NCBI GenBank assembly: GCA_028551475.1
Contig: CM052356.1
Coordinates: forward strand, 27,245,884-27,309,883
Length of the DNA: 64,000 nt
Direction of reading: 5' to 3'
Source of the DNA: Casuarina equisetifolia
Lineage: Eukaryota; Streptophyta; Magnoliopsida; Fagales; Casuarinaceae
The position numbers and the translations under genes were made by a program. The notes beneath the pieces are model-generated. The model did no database searches and was not told the origin of the DNA. It worked only from the letters and a program-made list of their open reading frames with translations. Below are positions 48,079 to 58,975 of the stretch, piece by piece (positions within the stretch are counted from its first letter, which is position 1; each line of letters begins with the position of its first letter).

Positions 48079-49287
48079 TCAAAAGTAGGGCTTCAAACGC
48101 TGACCATTCACCTTAAACGTGCCTTGGGTGTCATTTGCAACTTCTATTGCTCCATATGGGAATACCTTAGTGACTATGAAAGGGCCAGACCATCGAGACC
48201 GCAATTTACCTGGAAACAATTTAAGACGAGAATGATAAAGTAATACTTTTTGGCCAACCACAAACTCTCTCCTTAATATGTGTTTGTCATGCCATCTTTT
48301 TGTCCGCTCCTTGTATATTTTGGCATTTTCGTAGGCCTCATCTCGTAATTCCTGCAATTCATTCAGCTGCAACAATCGAGTTTCACCTGCAGACTGCATA
48401 TCAAAGTTCAAAAATTTCAAAGCCCAATATGCTTTATACTCTAATTCTACCGGTAGATGACAAGCCTTCCCAAACACTAGCCTAAAAGGAGACATTCCAA
48501 TTGGTGTTTTGAATGCTGTTCTATAGGCCCAAAGTGCATCATCAAGTTTCATTGACCAATCTTTCCTTGAGGCATTCACAGTTTTTTCCAAAATTCTCTT
48601 AATTTCCCTATTTGATATCTCAACTTGACCACTAGTCTGAGGGTGATAAGGGGTAGCAATCTTATGGGTAACCCCATACTTACCCAAAAGTGCTTCAAAT
48701 TGTTTGTTGCAAAAATGGGTCCCTCTATCACTTATGATTGCCCTAGGAGTGCCAAAACGGGTAAAAATATTTTTCTTTAAGAATTTAACCACAACTTTAG
48801 CATCATTTATAGGCAATGCTACTGCTTCTACCCACTTAGACACATACTCAACAGCCACCAAAATATACATATTTCCATAAGAAGGTGGAAAGGGTCCCAT
48901 GAAGTCAATACCCCAAACATCAAATAACTCACACACAACAACATTGTTTAGAGGCATCTCATGTTTCCTAGAAATATTCCCAGTTCTTTGACATTGATCA
49001 CATGCAACTACATATGAATATGCATCTCTAAAAAGTGTAGGCCAATAAAATCCAAACTGTAAAACCTTAGCTGCAGTTCTGGTGGCACCAAAATGACCAC
49101 CAGCTTTTCTAGCATGACAATGGTGTAGGATACTAGCCATCTCTTCCTCAGGAACACATCTCCTTATAACCTGGTCTACACATACTTTAAACAAGAAAGG
49201 CTCTTCCCAAAAATAATGTTTGAGGTCAGAAAAGAATTTTTTTCTTTGTTGATATGACATTTCAGGAGGAAGAACATTACTTACCAA
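48079..49287 (-). CDS. Integrase region of Athila-like pol
   Basis: About 402 residues. It integrates the cDNA copy into the host genome. Domains in order: zinc-binding HHCC ([13 protein letters not shown] ... CDQCQRTG), the catalytic core with D in [10 protein letters not shown] in ISDRGTHF and E in GQVEISN, the last two spaced 35 residues apart, and the C-terminal GPF module ([18 protein letters not shown]). It is in the same frame as the RT-RNase H segment and is separated from it only by the TAA at 49327-49329; the frame 49326-49288 ([13 protein letters not shown]) also reads as polyprotein. The true start is therefore not the ATG at 49287 but cleavage from a polyprotein. Confidence 0.9.
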   Translation of the reverse strand: MVSNVLPPEMSYQQRKKFFSDLKHYFWEEPFLFKVCVDQVIRRCVPEEEMASILHHCHARKAGGHFGATRTAAKVLQFGFYWPTLFRDAYSYVVACDQCQRTGNISRKHEMPLNNVVVCELFDVWGIDFMGPFPPSYGNMYILVAVEYVSKWVEAVALPINDAKVVVKFLKKNIFTRFGTPRAIISDRGTHFCNKQFEALLGKYGVTHKIATPYHPQTSGQVEISNREIKRILEKTVNASRKDWSMKLDDALWAYRTAFKTPIGMSPFRLVFGKACHLPVELEYKAYWALKFLNFDMQSAGETRLLQLNELQELRDEAYENAKIYKERTKRWHDKHILRREFVVGQKVLLYHSRLKLFPGKLRSRWSGPFIVTKVFPYGAIEVANDTQGTFKVNGQRLKPYF

Positions 49288-49326
49288 ATAATTGACAAAA
49301 TCAGCATACCAGGGAATTTGGATGGA

Positions 49327-50733
49327 TTAGAGCGCAAAAATGTTTTCATCAGGAAATTCTTCCATAATCAGTTGATCTTCTTCCTTCAGATTGGGAATTC
49401 TGGACAAATGATCTGCAACTAGATTTTCGGTCCCCTTCTTATCCTTGATCTCCAAATCAAACTCTTGTAGCAATAGAATCCACCTGATTAACCTAGGTTT
49501 TGATTCTTTCTTTTCAAGTAGATGCTTAAGAGCAGAGTGGTCAGAATAAACAATAACTTTTGAAACAATTAGATAAGAATAAAATTTATCAAAAGCAAAT
49601 ACTACTGCCAAAATTTCTTTTTCTGTTGTTGAATAATTCAATTGTGCACCTGACAAGGTTCGACTGGCATAGTAAATGGTCTGAAAAACTTCATTCTTCC
49701 GTTGTCCCAAAACAGCTCCTACTGCAAAATCACTAGCATCACACATTAGCTCAAAAGGTAAGTCCCATTTTGGTGCTGCCATGATTGGTGCTGATACTAA
49801 CTTTTCCTTTAAAGTGTTAAAAGCCTGCAAGCATTCATCAGAAAAGTTATATTTCACATCTTTAACCAACAAACTTGAAAGAGGTCTAGCGATTTTAGAA
49901 AAATCTTTTATGAATCGCCTATAGAATCCTGCATGCCCTAAAAAGCCTCTAACAAGTTTCACTGATGTTGGTGGGGGCAGTTTTGCAATGACCTCCACTT
50001 TAGCTCGATCAACCTCTAATCCTTTTTTAGATATCTTATGCCCAAGCACTATTCCATCCTGCACCATAAAATGACACTTCTCCCAATTCAAAACAAGGTT
50101 AGTCTCCTCACACCTTTGTAAGACCCTTGCTAAATTATCTAAACAAATGTCAAATGATGAACCAAATACAGAAAAATCATCCATGAAAATCTCAATGAAT
50201 TTTTCAACCATATCAGAAAAAATGGCCATCATGCATCTCTGAAAAGTGGCTGGTGCATTACAAAGACCGAAGGGCATTCTTCTAAAAGCAAAGGTACCAT
50301 AAGGACAAGTGAAAATGGTTTTCTCTTGATCTTCTGGTGCAATGTGAATTTGATTATACCCTGAATACCCATCAAGAAAGCAATAAAATTCATGTCCTGC
50401 AAGTCTTTCTAACATTTGATCAATAAATGGTAAAGGGAAATGATCTTTTCTAGTGGCATCATTTAGTTTTCTATAATCTATACACACACGCCATCCAGTA
50501 ACTGTCCTAGTTGGAATCAATTCATTATTATCATTTCTTTGAACAGTCATACCTCCCTTCTTTGGCACAACTTGCACAGGACTTACCCAGGGACTATCAG
50601 AGATAGGATAAATGATCCCTGCATCAAGCAACTTGATTACCTCAGCCTTCACCACTTCTTGCATCTTTGGATTTAATCGCCTTTGAGGTTGAACAGTAGC
50701 TTTGTACTGCTCTTCCATCAAAATCTTGTGCAT
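49327..50733 (-). CDS. Reverse transcriptase-RNase H region of Athila-like pol
   Basis: About 468 residues. RT copies the RNA genome and RNase H removes it. RT blocks seen: [67 protein letters not shown] and the catalytic FMDDFSVFG. RNase H shows [27 protein letters not shown] and [11 protein letters not shown]. The family-like reading continues upstream of the ATG (GISPSLC), where it meets the end of Gag in a different frame: the protease and linker normally found there are absent. A TAA ends the frame at 49327. Confidence 0.9.
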   Translation of the reverse strand: MHKILMEEQYKATVQPQRRLNPKMQEVVKAEVIKLLDAGIIYPISDSPWVSPVQVVPKKGGMTVQRNDNNELIPTRTVTGWRVCIDYRKLNDATRKDHFPLPFIDQMLERLAGHEFYCFLDGYSGYNQIHIAPEDQEKTIFTCPYGTFAFRRMPFGLCNAPATFQRCMMAIFSDMVEKFIEIFMDDFSVFGSSFDICLDNLARVLQRCEETNLVLNWEKCHFMVQDGIVLGHKISKKGLEVDRAKVEVIAKLPPPTSVKLVRGFLGHAGFYRRFIKDFSKIARPLSSLLVKDVKYNFSDECLQAFNTLKEKLVSAPIMAAPKWDLPFELMCDASDFAVGAVLGQRKNEVFQTIYYASRTLSGAQLNYSTTEKEILAVVFAFDKFYSYLIVSKVIVYSDHSALKHLLEKKESKPRLIRWILLLQEFDLEIKDKKGTENLVADHLSRIPNLKEEDQLIMEEFPDENIFAL

Positions 50734-50746
50734 GCAAAGTGAAGGA

Positions 50747-52459
50747 CTAATTCCCTTGATCTTTTAATTTTGGAGGCAGTTTGTTTTGTAAGATGGCTGA
50801 GCATTCTTCAGTTAGCTTCACAGTTTCATACTCTTCCAGCTTCCTTTTGTTTTTCAATATCTCCTTAAGAAATTTTGCATAACTGAGCATTTGAGCTAAT
50901 GCATCTGCAAAAGGAATGTTAATATGCAATTTTTTAAATACATCAAGAAATTTAGAAAACTGCTTATCTATTTTATGTTGCTGGAGTCTCTGAGGAAATG
51001 GAACTGGAGGCACATAAAGCTTGGGATTATCAGGGAATAATGTCCTCTTGGTTGCCTCCTCAGGCTGCGTGCTAACATCATCTTCCTTATCCCTGACATT
51101 TTCCTTCTCAACATCATCTTTTCCCACTTGTTTGCCATTTCTCAAGGTTATTACCTTTGCATCTTCTATAGGATTCTTCTCTGTGCTACTTGGCAATGAA
51201 CCTTGTTGTCTTCCAGAAATCATATTAGCCAACTGACCTATTTGCACCTCTAAATTTCGAATTGAAGCTTCTTGGTTTTGCATTCTTGTTTCGTTGTTCT
51301 GTAACATCTTGGCAACCATTTCCTCTAAGTTAGGCTTCTTTTCTTTTGGTTGCCTGAACCCTGGTGGTGGCCTCATTGCATTAGAATTACTCCATGAAAA
51401 ATTTGGGTGGTTACGCCATCCCGGATTGTAAGTGTTGGAGTATGGATTATTTTGTGGCCTATTTGAATTTCCAACATAATTAGCATCTTTGCTACCCTGT
51501 GCAAAGGTGTTACCTACTTGGCACTCTATGCTTGCATGTCCTCCACCACAATGATCACATAATATGTTCTGAATCCTCATGACTGGAGCACTCAGGTTAT
51601 CTATTTTCTTGTTGAGTTTTTCAATTTGTGCATACATTGCAGTGTAAGCATCTACTTCATGAATTCCACTAGCTTTCCTCATTGGTGACCTCTCAGTAGG
51701 CCATTGATAACTATTATTTGCCATTTCCTCCAAAAGATCATATGCTTCTTCTGGTGTCTTATTGTTCAAAGCCCATCCTGCAGCTGCATCAAGCATAAAA
51801 CGAAGATTTGTACTAGACCCATTATAAAAAGTTTGTACTTGTAACCATATGGGTAGTCCATGTTGTGGACATCTTCTTAAAAGCTCTTTGAATCTTTCCC
51901 AAGCTTCATATAATGATTCATTGTCCATCTGCATAAAAGCGGTAATATCGTTACACATTTTGGCAGATTTTGCTGGAGGAAAGAACTTACTAAGAAATTT
52001 CTGAGCCAAATCATCCCATGTTGTAATTGATCCTGCAGGAAGAGAAGAAAGCCAACTTTTAGCTTTGTCTTTTAAAGAAAATGGGAATAGCCTTAATCTA
52101 ACAGCATCATCTGTGACTCCATTGTATTTAATCATGTCACAGATTTCAAGAAAAGCATCAATGTGAGCATTTGGATCATCGTTTGGTAGCCCACTAAATT
52201 GCACAGAATTTTGAAGCATCTGAATGAGTGCTGGCTTGATTTCAAAATTGTTTGCTTGAATTGCAAGCCTTTTAATGCTTGATGTGGCACCCTGAACTAT
52301 TGGTGCAACATATTCTTTTAGAAGCTTGCGTGCATCATCATTCTCCGCCATTTTTCTAACTTCACTTCTTTGTTCTCTTAACACTTTTCGTTGCCTTCTG
52401 ACTGTGCGTTCAATTTCTGGGTCAAGATTAACAAGTTGTTCTTTTTGGCTACGGGTCAT
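50747..52459 (-). CDS. Gag of the Athila-like element
   Basis: About 570 residues from [13 protein letters not shown] (ATG at 52459); the frame is open to 52567 but that part is leader. It forms the particle that packages element RNA. The retrotransposon Gag domain lies at about residues 80-240 ([38 protein letters not shown]), followed by a zinc knuckle [13 protein letters not shown] and a Gln/Asn-rich linker with a coiled-coil-like stretch ([20 protein letters not shown]). The C-terminal part ([20 protein letters not shown]) normally leads into protease; here it stops at KLKDQGN. Confidence 0.9.
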   Translation of the reverse strand: MTRSQKEQLVNLDPEIERTVRRQRKVLREQRSEVRKMAENDDARKLLKEYVAPIVQGATSSIKRLAIQANNFEIKPALIQMLQNSVQFSGLPNDDPNAHIDAFLEICDMIKYNGVTDDAVRLRLFPFSLKDKAKSWLSSLPAGSITTWDDLAQKFLSKFFPPAKSAKMCNDITAFMQMDNESLYEAWERFKELLRRCPQHGLPIWLQVQTFYNGSSTNLRFMLDAAAGWALNNKTPEEAYDLLEEMANNSYQWPTERSPMRKASGIHEVDAYTAMYAQIEKLNKKIDNLSAPVMRIQNILCDHCGGGHASIECQVGNTFAQGSKDANYVGNSNRPQNNPYSNTYNPGWRNHPNFSWSNSNAMRPPPGFRQPKEKKPNLEEMVAKMLQNNETRMQNQEASIRNLEVQIGQLANMISGRQQGSLPSSTEKNPIEDAKVITLRNGKQVGKDDVEKENVRDKEDDVSTQPEEATKRTLFPDNPKLYVPPVPFPQRLQQHKIDKQFSKFLDVFKKLHINIPFADALAQMLSYAKFLKEILKNKRKLEEYETVKLTEECSAILQNKLPPKLKDQGN

Positions 52460-52670
52460 ACACGTCAGCAACACTCCTGAAAAGTAACAACTAAAACAAA
52501 TGATTAAAATTTTGTTTTTAAAGGAAAAATAACAATAATAAAGCAAAAGAAAAATAAAATCTAACAAAACAAAACGAAAGAAAAAAAATTGTTTTTTTTT
52601 AACAAAATAAAAACTAGATTAAACTTAGAATTATTTGGTATTAATATTAATCAGTAGTAAAACAACCAAT

Positions 52671-52687
52671 CCCCGGCAACGGTGCCA
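52671..52687 (-). other. Primer binding site of the Athila-like element (tRNA-Asp type)
   Basis: The plus strand reads CCCCGGCAACGGTGCCA, the 3' end of plant tRNA-Asp with one C to T change. Its complement is the primer site, six bases from the 5' LTR edge. tRNA-Asp priming is typical of Athila. This is not a tRNA gene: the rest of the tRNA is absent. Confidence 0.85.
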
Positions 52688-52693
52688 AAAACT

Positions 52694-54121
52694 TGTTCGG
52701 TGAATTTTAAATACAAGTGAACATGTCGAACAAGTAATATAATGATAAGAAAAGTATCGTCCCACGAAGATTGGTGAATACTAAACTAATTAAATACTAA
52801 TGATGAATAAATCCTAAAATTTATCTAGCAAATCAAAATATTGTTGATGATGAATTAAAATTTAAAACTTTCAAAACGAAAACTCAAGACTAATTAAAAT
52901 TGAATCCAAGTAAGAAAAATCAAGATGAGAAACATGTTAGAGCTTTCGATTTCACCATAACTACTAGATATGAATTTTTATAGTTTATGCCTACAAGAAT
53001 GATATTACCCATGTGATGGCGGAACTTCCTAATTTATTTACTATCCTATGTCTAGGTATAGCAAACCTATTTAGTTCATTAATTCACTATATCTCTATAT
53101 GTGAATTGAAACAAACCAAATGCATTAGGATTTGTGAATATTCCTGGTTTACAATAAATCTTTCGATCATCTTATCACCAAAAGCCACACAAATAACATG
53201 GTATATGTCTATCCACATTTAATTCATGGTTATATATTATAAGAAGCAATTGCATATTATTACCTTTCAGTCTCTAACAAGCACATCATATCATTCAAGT
53301 GGTGGCCAATCACTTAAAAGCATTAAGAATAAATAATATATAACTCACATAAATAAAATATCTTGCAAAACATAAAAACTTATGAAATTCACATCATCAT
53401 AGTTAGGCTACATCTTCGCTCTAACAAAAGAAATTTAGAACATAATGAAATAACAAACCAAAGCAATAGTAGAAATTAAGCAAAACATCTTAAATAGAAA
53501 AACATGAAAGTTGTCACCACACTGTCTTCTCTTTAAGAATTCCTCACAGAATTCCTACAATTCAAGAATGATAAGAAGTAGAGGGAAGCTTTTGCGCCTC
53601 TATTTCTCTTTTTCTTTCTTGGTTTTCTCTTTCTTCTCTCACTTTTTCTCTCTTCCTTGGTTGATTTCGGCGGCAACACACGGCTTCTTCTTCTTTTCTC
53701 TCTCTTCTCTCTCCTATTCTCCTCTACTCTTGTGCGGCGCCTTCTCCTCCCTTTTTAATTCACGTTCCTTTGCCTTTTTATTCTATCTTGGGATGCGTGC
53801 CCTAAGATTCTCCCTTAATAATTCACTTTTTTGCCCCTTTTCCTTTATTTCCTTTCTTGTCTTTTTTTGTCCTTTTCCTCCTCTTTTGTTGCTTTACACG
53901 TTGCCTCCTCTTTTCTTCTTTTGACTTCTTTTTCTTTCCTTGTCTTCTTTACGTGCCTTTTTGTAACTTTCTCTTCCTTTATTTCTTTTGCTCTTTTGGG
54001 GTTTGCTGCATAAATAACACCAGTTTACATAAATATATCAAAGCTTAAATATTATCTTATAAAACTTATATTATTTATATCCTAAAATAGTCAAAATAAC
54101 TCTATAAAAATAGAGTTATCA
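52694..54121 (-). repeat. 5' LTR of the Athila-like element
   Basis: Same length (1428 bases) and ends as the 3' LTR. Differences seen include C/T changes near 53595, 53636, 53714, 53752, 53889 and 53950 and one A/G change near 54068. As the 5' LTR it carries the promoter of the element. Confidence 0.92.
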
Positions 54122-54691
54122 GCTATCATATTGTTTGTGGTAGTTGTGTTTCTTTGGCTAAAGTTGTGGTGTTAGATTACAAAGAATGGTGGAGATATTG
54201 ATGTTTGACAATGGATTGATGTTTGAGGAGAAGCACTTTGTTCATACTAGTGATGAATTGTTGATTGAGGGGGAGCTTGTAATGCTCCTATGTTGATGTG
54301 ATGCTCCTATATTGACGTAATTGATGAAGTAAAATTTTGAGATTTTCAAGTTTGTTGATATTCAAATAAGGTGTATTGAGGCTCCAATGGTTGATTTTAG
54401 AGAAGCATCAACAATTTTGGATGGGAGATGGACTCTTTAATGATGGATTCCAAAGAGAGATCTCAGTTGTTGTGAAAGATCTAAAATTTTTACTTTTATT
54501 GAAGGCCTCATGGTGGAGGACACATTTGGATGGAAAAAGCTCATGATGATGTGCAAATGCTTGGAAAGAAACACGACCTAAGAGAGGTGTACCTTGGAAA
54601 AGGCTACAACAAAAGTGCCTAAAGAGGTATGACCTAAGAGAGGCGTGATTTAAGAAGAGGCAAGATGGCACAATTTATGATGGCTTGTTTT

Positions 54692-54891
54692 GAAGAGAGT
54701 TTTATCCAATCTTTCTTTATTAAAAAGATTCTGATTGTAGAAGTTGAAGAAATTTTTTTTTATCTTTCTCTATAAAAAAGATTGTGGTTGAAGAGAGTTT
54801 CCTTAGTCTTTCTCTATCCAAAGACTATAGCTATGGAAGTTGAAGATAGTTTCTCTAATCTTTCTCTTTCCAAAAATTGTGGTTATGTAGT
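54692..54891. repeat. Degenerate 44-54-bp tandem repeats in the interior of the outer element
   Basis: Four imperfect units begin at 54692, 54746, 54790 and 54842, each with GAAGA(G/T)AGTTT-like start, a TCTTTCT core and AAAGA(T/C)T...GTTGA-like end. A fifth partial unit may follow at 54892. Non-coding. Confidence 0.5.
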
Positions 54892-54952
54892 TGATATATT
54901 TGAAAAGATTTTCTATATTTTCCTACAATGCAGGGATGTTGCACAAATTGTT

Positions 54953-54964
54953 CCAAGGAGGAGA
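54953..54964 (+). other. Polypurine tract of the outer element
   Basis: AAGGAGGAGA-type purine run ending next to the right LTR start at 54966, in the position expected for a plus-oriented element. Confidence 0.5.
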
Positions 54965-54965
54965 T

Positions 54966-55449
54966 TGTTAGGATTGGTGGAACAATTAGGTTAAAGGATA
55001 TGATTATCATTACAACCAGGGGTTTCTATGTAATTATAGAACCATGAAATATTTTCTAGATATAGTGGGTTTCCTGGTAGTATTGGGTTAGGATTCTTAT
55101 CCTATTATGGAAATAGGTTTTTCTAGTAGTATTCGATTAGGATTCCTTTAAGGTTTCTCTATAAATAGGAGAAGTATAGAGAAACTTATGGGGCAAGTTG
55201 AGAGAGTTCCTATGGAGGCTAATTGTTGGAGGGTCCTTCTTATGGATTTTCATTGATAAGAAAATCTATGAGATACTTGTTTGAGGAAATGAAATGTATG
55301 AGAAAATCTAATAAGAATAAATTATTGAGGATGTAGGGCATTATGATGTTTTGAACCTTTTAAATCCATTATATTTAGGTGTATGCATTCTTATATTTGT
55401 GTGTTCACTCTCTATGTGGATGATACGACTTGGTTGAATTCCCCCAATA
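54966..55449 (+). repeat. Right LTR of the outer copia-type element, uninterrupted
   Basis: 484 bases starting TGTTAGGATTGGTGG. It aligns by eye with 41223-41610 plus 44561-44657, with many substitutions, so the outer element is older than the insertions inside it. Confidence 0.7.
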
Positions 55450-55744
55450 CAAGTAAATAACATTTGGATGGATAGCAAGATTTGTATATATGACTATTAC
55501 TTTCACAATTAGCAACCTACTATGAAAGCATGAACAAATGAGCTTTATCTTTGAAGTTTCATGTTTTTCTATTTCCTAATGATTTTAGTTGTTGTTGTAT
55601 TTCAATGTTTTGAATATGCTTCACAGGTTTTGCATTCATGGATAGAGAAGTGTTCTTATAGATTTGAAGATGTTACACTTGTTTTTTGCCATGGATTAGA
55701 ATAACCCAACTAACTCATAGTGACAAACTTGACTTTTTTTTGCT
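55450..55744. other. Spacer between the TE nest and the NLR remnant
   Basis: About 300 bases of AT-rich sequence. Nothing recognised. Confidence 0.4.
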
Positions 55745-57558
55745 CACATAGGAAATGTATGCTTAATTTGGTACCAATTCTCTCCTTTACGTTCTTAACC
55801 CTTCATTTCAACATCAAGAGGCATACACCCCAATTTCAAGGTGCAAAGGCTAGTCATTGGCCACAGGCCTCTTGGAACAATCTTTAGCCTTTTGCATTCA
55901 ATTATTTCCAACTGTTTTAGATTGCCCATTGTTTGGTCCTTTATTCTTCATATCTTCATTGAGAGGAGGAAAGAGAGTTTCAAGAACTATAGCTAAGGAA
56001 AGCCCCATTAAAGCAACCTGTTTCTTTTCCAATATAAGATGACTATTTCAATTTCAAGACCCTCAGGCTAGGAAGCTTTTCTAGCTTTTCCATGGGATCT
56101 TCCATCAAGGAGGCTTCCAAGTATAGCTTAATGAGGTTTTATGGATATTTTTACGTATCAAACACCTTTATTTGTCCAATAGGTTGTAGCTTGTAGAGAT
56201 GGGAGTGAGTTAACAAGTATAGCTTTAGGACTATGCTACATGGATATGGTATTCTTTCTTGCAATTTCAAGCATTAGAGATCTTTCAAGATAAAAATCCA
56301 CTTGTCTAAAGTTTCTTTTATCGATTCTAAACTTTTATTTAAGCTGAGTTCCTTTAGATTGCTTAGCTTATTCAATCTATTCTTAATATTACTAGTCTGA
56401 TTAATGCATAACCCATATAAGGATTGAAGGTTCGCAAGAGATGTTTTAGAGAATGGGTTTTGCACCATCTCCCTAAATTCATTGAAAAATAAGCGTCTTA
56501 GTTGGTGCAATTTGAAAACCATAACAAGAATAGGACTTATCAAAGTGGATCTAAGATCTAAAGTCTACAAGTTCAAAAGATAATCCACTGATGATGGGAG
56601 CATTTTTATCCAAGTACCCTTTAGTTCTATGTACCTCAAATGAACAAGCTTCCCAATAGCTTAGTAAGTTTGGCTATATAATTGCCTTCTGAGTTAAGAA
56701 CTCGCAAAAGTTTGAACTTACTCACTTCGTTGAAAACAAGTTCATTAAGATTAAAACATAATAAAGAGTGCACCTTTGACTAGTTTTTTTAATTTAAGGG
56801 GAACCCTAAAGTGTACAGCAAGTAAACAACCTCTTGTAAAGGGCTAAATTTTGACATTATGTTGAATGACTTCAAGAAATCTGTCCTTCGTGGCTTTTGA
56901 TATTGCAAATTCCCTTAAAAGGTCGTGCATATTAAATGTTTTAATATTGCCATTTGATTTCCTTCCTACAACTTGAATCATGTTCCTTCCTGCTAGCTTT
57001 TTCAAGTAACCTTATGAAATATCTTCCAATTGTTCTTAACCTTTTAACTGCACAAACCCTTCTGCAACCTATAATAAAACTAATCCTCCAGCAAAATCTC
57101 TAAGTCCTTTGGAAAGAAACTAAAGTAAAGAAAATATGGGATTAAGTGGTATGGCAAGTCCTAAAAACTTAAAACTAAGATGTTTGCACAAAGAATGGGG
57201 TCTTTTGTTAGTTACCAATGGATAGTTTGTAGCACTTTAAGCCAATCACTAAAGGTCACTTCTTTTCTTGACAAGACACCCCATATACTAAAATAACAAG
57301 AGGTAAGCCCCCATTTTTTCTAACAATTTGCTTTCTAAGCTCTTTAAACCCTAAAGGTAGACTAGCTATGGCATTCCATTCTAAACATATCTTCTTGGAC
57401 AATAGTTGCCAACCATCCTCATCATTAAGAAGGCGTAGCTTATGTGGTGGATTTTTTGGATCAACATATGAGGCAACATCTTTGAAGCATGTAGTGAAGA
57501 TTATTCTATTTCTGTTCTTTCTCTTTGGAAAGGCTACTTCCTTTAATTTTATATGCAA
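55745..57558 (-). pseudogene. Truncated CC-NBS-LRR (NLR) resistance-gene pseudogene, RPP13/RPP8-like
   Basis: Minus-strand pieces appear in the correct NLR order but in broken frames. At 57558-57256: NRIIFTTCFKDVASYVDP (RNBS-B), HKLRLLNDEDGWQLLSKK (RNBS-C) and IVRKNGGLPLVILVYG (GLPL motif). Near 56850-56940: MHDLLREFAISKATKDRFLE, the MHD region. At 56543-56274: leucine-rich repeats (LANLQSLYGLCINQ, LNKLSNLKELSLNK). Near 55760-55900: NLKQLEIIECKRLKIVPRGL and ERKGENWYQIKH, the usual NLR C-terminal end. Such proteins sense pathogen effectors in the cytosol. The coiled coil, P-loop and kinase-2 are missing, and the homology stops near 57560 where LTR-like sequence begins. Several stops and frameshifts make it non-functional. 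Confidence 0.8.
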
Positions 57559-57559
57559 A

Positions 57560-58974
57560 ATAAAATTAAAAGAAGTAAAATGTATGCAAATTATAATATT
57601 AATTAATGATATTATAAAGTAGTCAACTTCCTACATTCTAATATATTGCAACCTTATTCAAGTTCTTAAAAAATACTTCTTGAACAATAAAAAGGAAAAG
57701 AGAAAATATAAGTTGCTTGGCATTCATATTAAAAAGAATGTGATACTAGTTTTTATGTTATTACAAGAGAAAGCTATATGCAAAAGCTTATATTATAAGC
57801 TTTATATGAAGAGCCCGCAAGAAGTAGGCCAATCCGAGCCCATAAGAAGCAGGCTAGTCCAGGCTTGCAATGACTAGGCTTATCTAAGCCCATGAGATGC
57901 AAGCTAACCTGAGCTCATAATACAATAAGCCCAACATAGCTCTTAAGTGAAGGCATGTCATGAAGCTCACTAAAACGGTGCCCTTCAACTAAGGGTCGAG
58001 TGAGAGAAACTGTTTTGTGCAATTAGAAGCCCTAACTTCTAATCTATTTGAGACAGTGAGAGAAACTATCCTCTCTACAATCGTACGTCCATTCTCCCAA
58101 TAGGAAGATTTGCTGAAGAGTTGGTTGATGTCAAAAAAGTTGTTCAGAATGACCGTGTAATGATTAAGGGTTTAATTTGAAACCTTAAGTGATGGATTAT
58201 CCTACTCTTTCAATAGAAAGAAGTCTATGATGTTGTCAAGTTTGACAGAAACCTCAAATCAGCTTTTATTGTTTGAATCTCATATAAAAGGTTTTTGTTT
58301 TACGATTCAAAGATAGTTTGGATGAATCTATTGTGAAATTGAAAGAAGAAATCAAGCTTGATCTACATATTGTGATTCTGTGAATAACTTCAGTAATATT
58401 CCTTAAAGATCATATTCTTATGGTTATATACTATTGTATACACCTGTTAATGTGTTGCTTGAATTTTAATTATTATTTCCACACAAACTCTATTGTAAAT
58501 CCAAAACCCTAATTTGCTTAAATTTGGAGGTTTAATGATTAGAGCTTGGATTAGTACTTTATATCTTGGATAAGCTCTCTAATTAGCAATATCTCTCACA
58601 AACTATATATTATTTTGGGATTTACTCTTGTAACAAGGTTGAGACAACCTTTGATTATAACCCTAAAGTTTTGTGATTTCTTTGAAGAGGAATTAGAAGG
58701 ATTATGAGAAAGTTTACTCCTAATCAATAAGTAAAGTAGACTTTGATTGGTTGGGTTAAAGGAAGAAGAAGGTAGAAGTAGGTATGAGTGCCGAACCACC
58801 GTGGTAGATCTTGTGTTTGTGTTTGTGTTTGTTGTCCATTATTGTTTAAGTTTGTTGTTTATATTGCTACTTAGTGTGCTGTTTGAGTTTGTTGTGCTTG
58901 AAGAAGCCGAATTAATAGACTTTGAGTTGAACAACCAATTCAACCCCCCCTCTCTTGGTTGGCCATTATACTCA
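57560..58974 (+). mobile_element. SIRE/Maximus-like LTR fragment
   Basis: Shares with the solo LTR at 41611-44555 (reverse strand) the stretch GAGTGCCGAACCACCGTGG at 58786-58804, an AACCCCCC run near the end (TTCAACCCCCCCTCTCTTGG) and a terminal CTCAACA at about 58974. A minisatellite lies at the matching relative position in both. The left border is uncertain; it may coincide with the NLR break near 57560. No primer site follows, so it is a solo or truncated LTR. Confidence 0.5.
57811..57935. repeat. 25-bp degenerate minisatellite, about five units
   Basis: Units of 25 bases start at 57811, 57836, 57861, 57886 and 57911, type GAGCCCATAAGAAGCAGGCT. They are diverged from each other, the last being the weakest. 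Confidence 0.65.
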
Positions 58975-58975
58975 A

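Larger units (their letters stand above)
45031..54121 (-). mobile_element. Athila-like Ty3 LTR retrotransposon, nearly full length
   Basis: A 9091-base element with 1428-base LTRs on both ends, target duplication GCTAT on both sides (45026-45030 and 54122-54126), a tRNA-Asp primer site, a polypurine tract, and Gag, RT-RNase H and integrase in the minus direction. The Gag and RT sequences resemble Athila-group elements. About seven differences between the two LTRs were found by eye, all transitions, so insertion is recent. It is inserted in the interior of the outer copia-type element. The protease region is missing, a stop separates RNase H from integrase, and no envelope-like ORF is seen. 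Confidence 0.92.
41223..55449 (+). mobile_element. Outer non-autonomous copia-type LTR element, host to the nested insertions
   Basis: Two homologous LTRs in direct orientation begin TGTTAGGATTGG at 41223 and 54966 and end ...CCCAATA at 44657 and 55449. Removing the insertion from the left LTR leaves about 485 bases, equal to the 484-base right LTR. A primer site TGGTATCATAGCC (initiator-Met tRNA type, copia-like) follows the left LTR at 44660, and a purine tract AAGGAGGAGA precedes the right one. Flanks TAAGT (41218-41222) and CAAGT (55450-55454) look like a 5-base target duplication with one change. The own interior is only about 1.2 kb (44658-45030 and 54127-54965) with no coding sequence, so the element depends on enzymes from others. 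Confidence 0.7.

Noticed and set aside
52671-52687. tRNA-Asp gene
   Set aside because: Only the 3' 17 bases of the tRNA match; position beside the LTR identifies it as a primer binding site.
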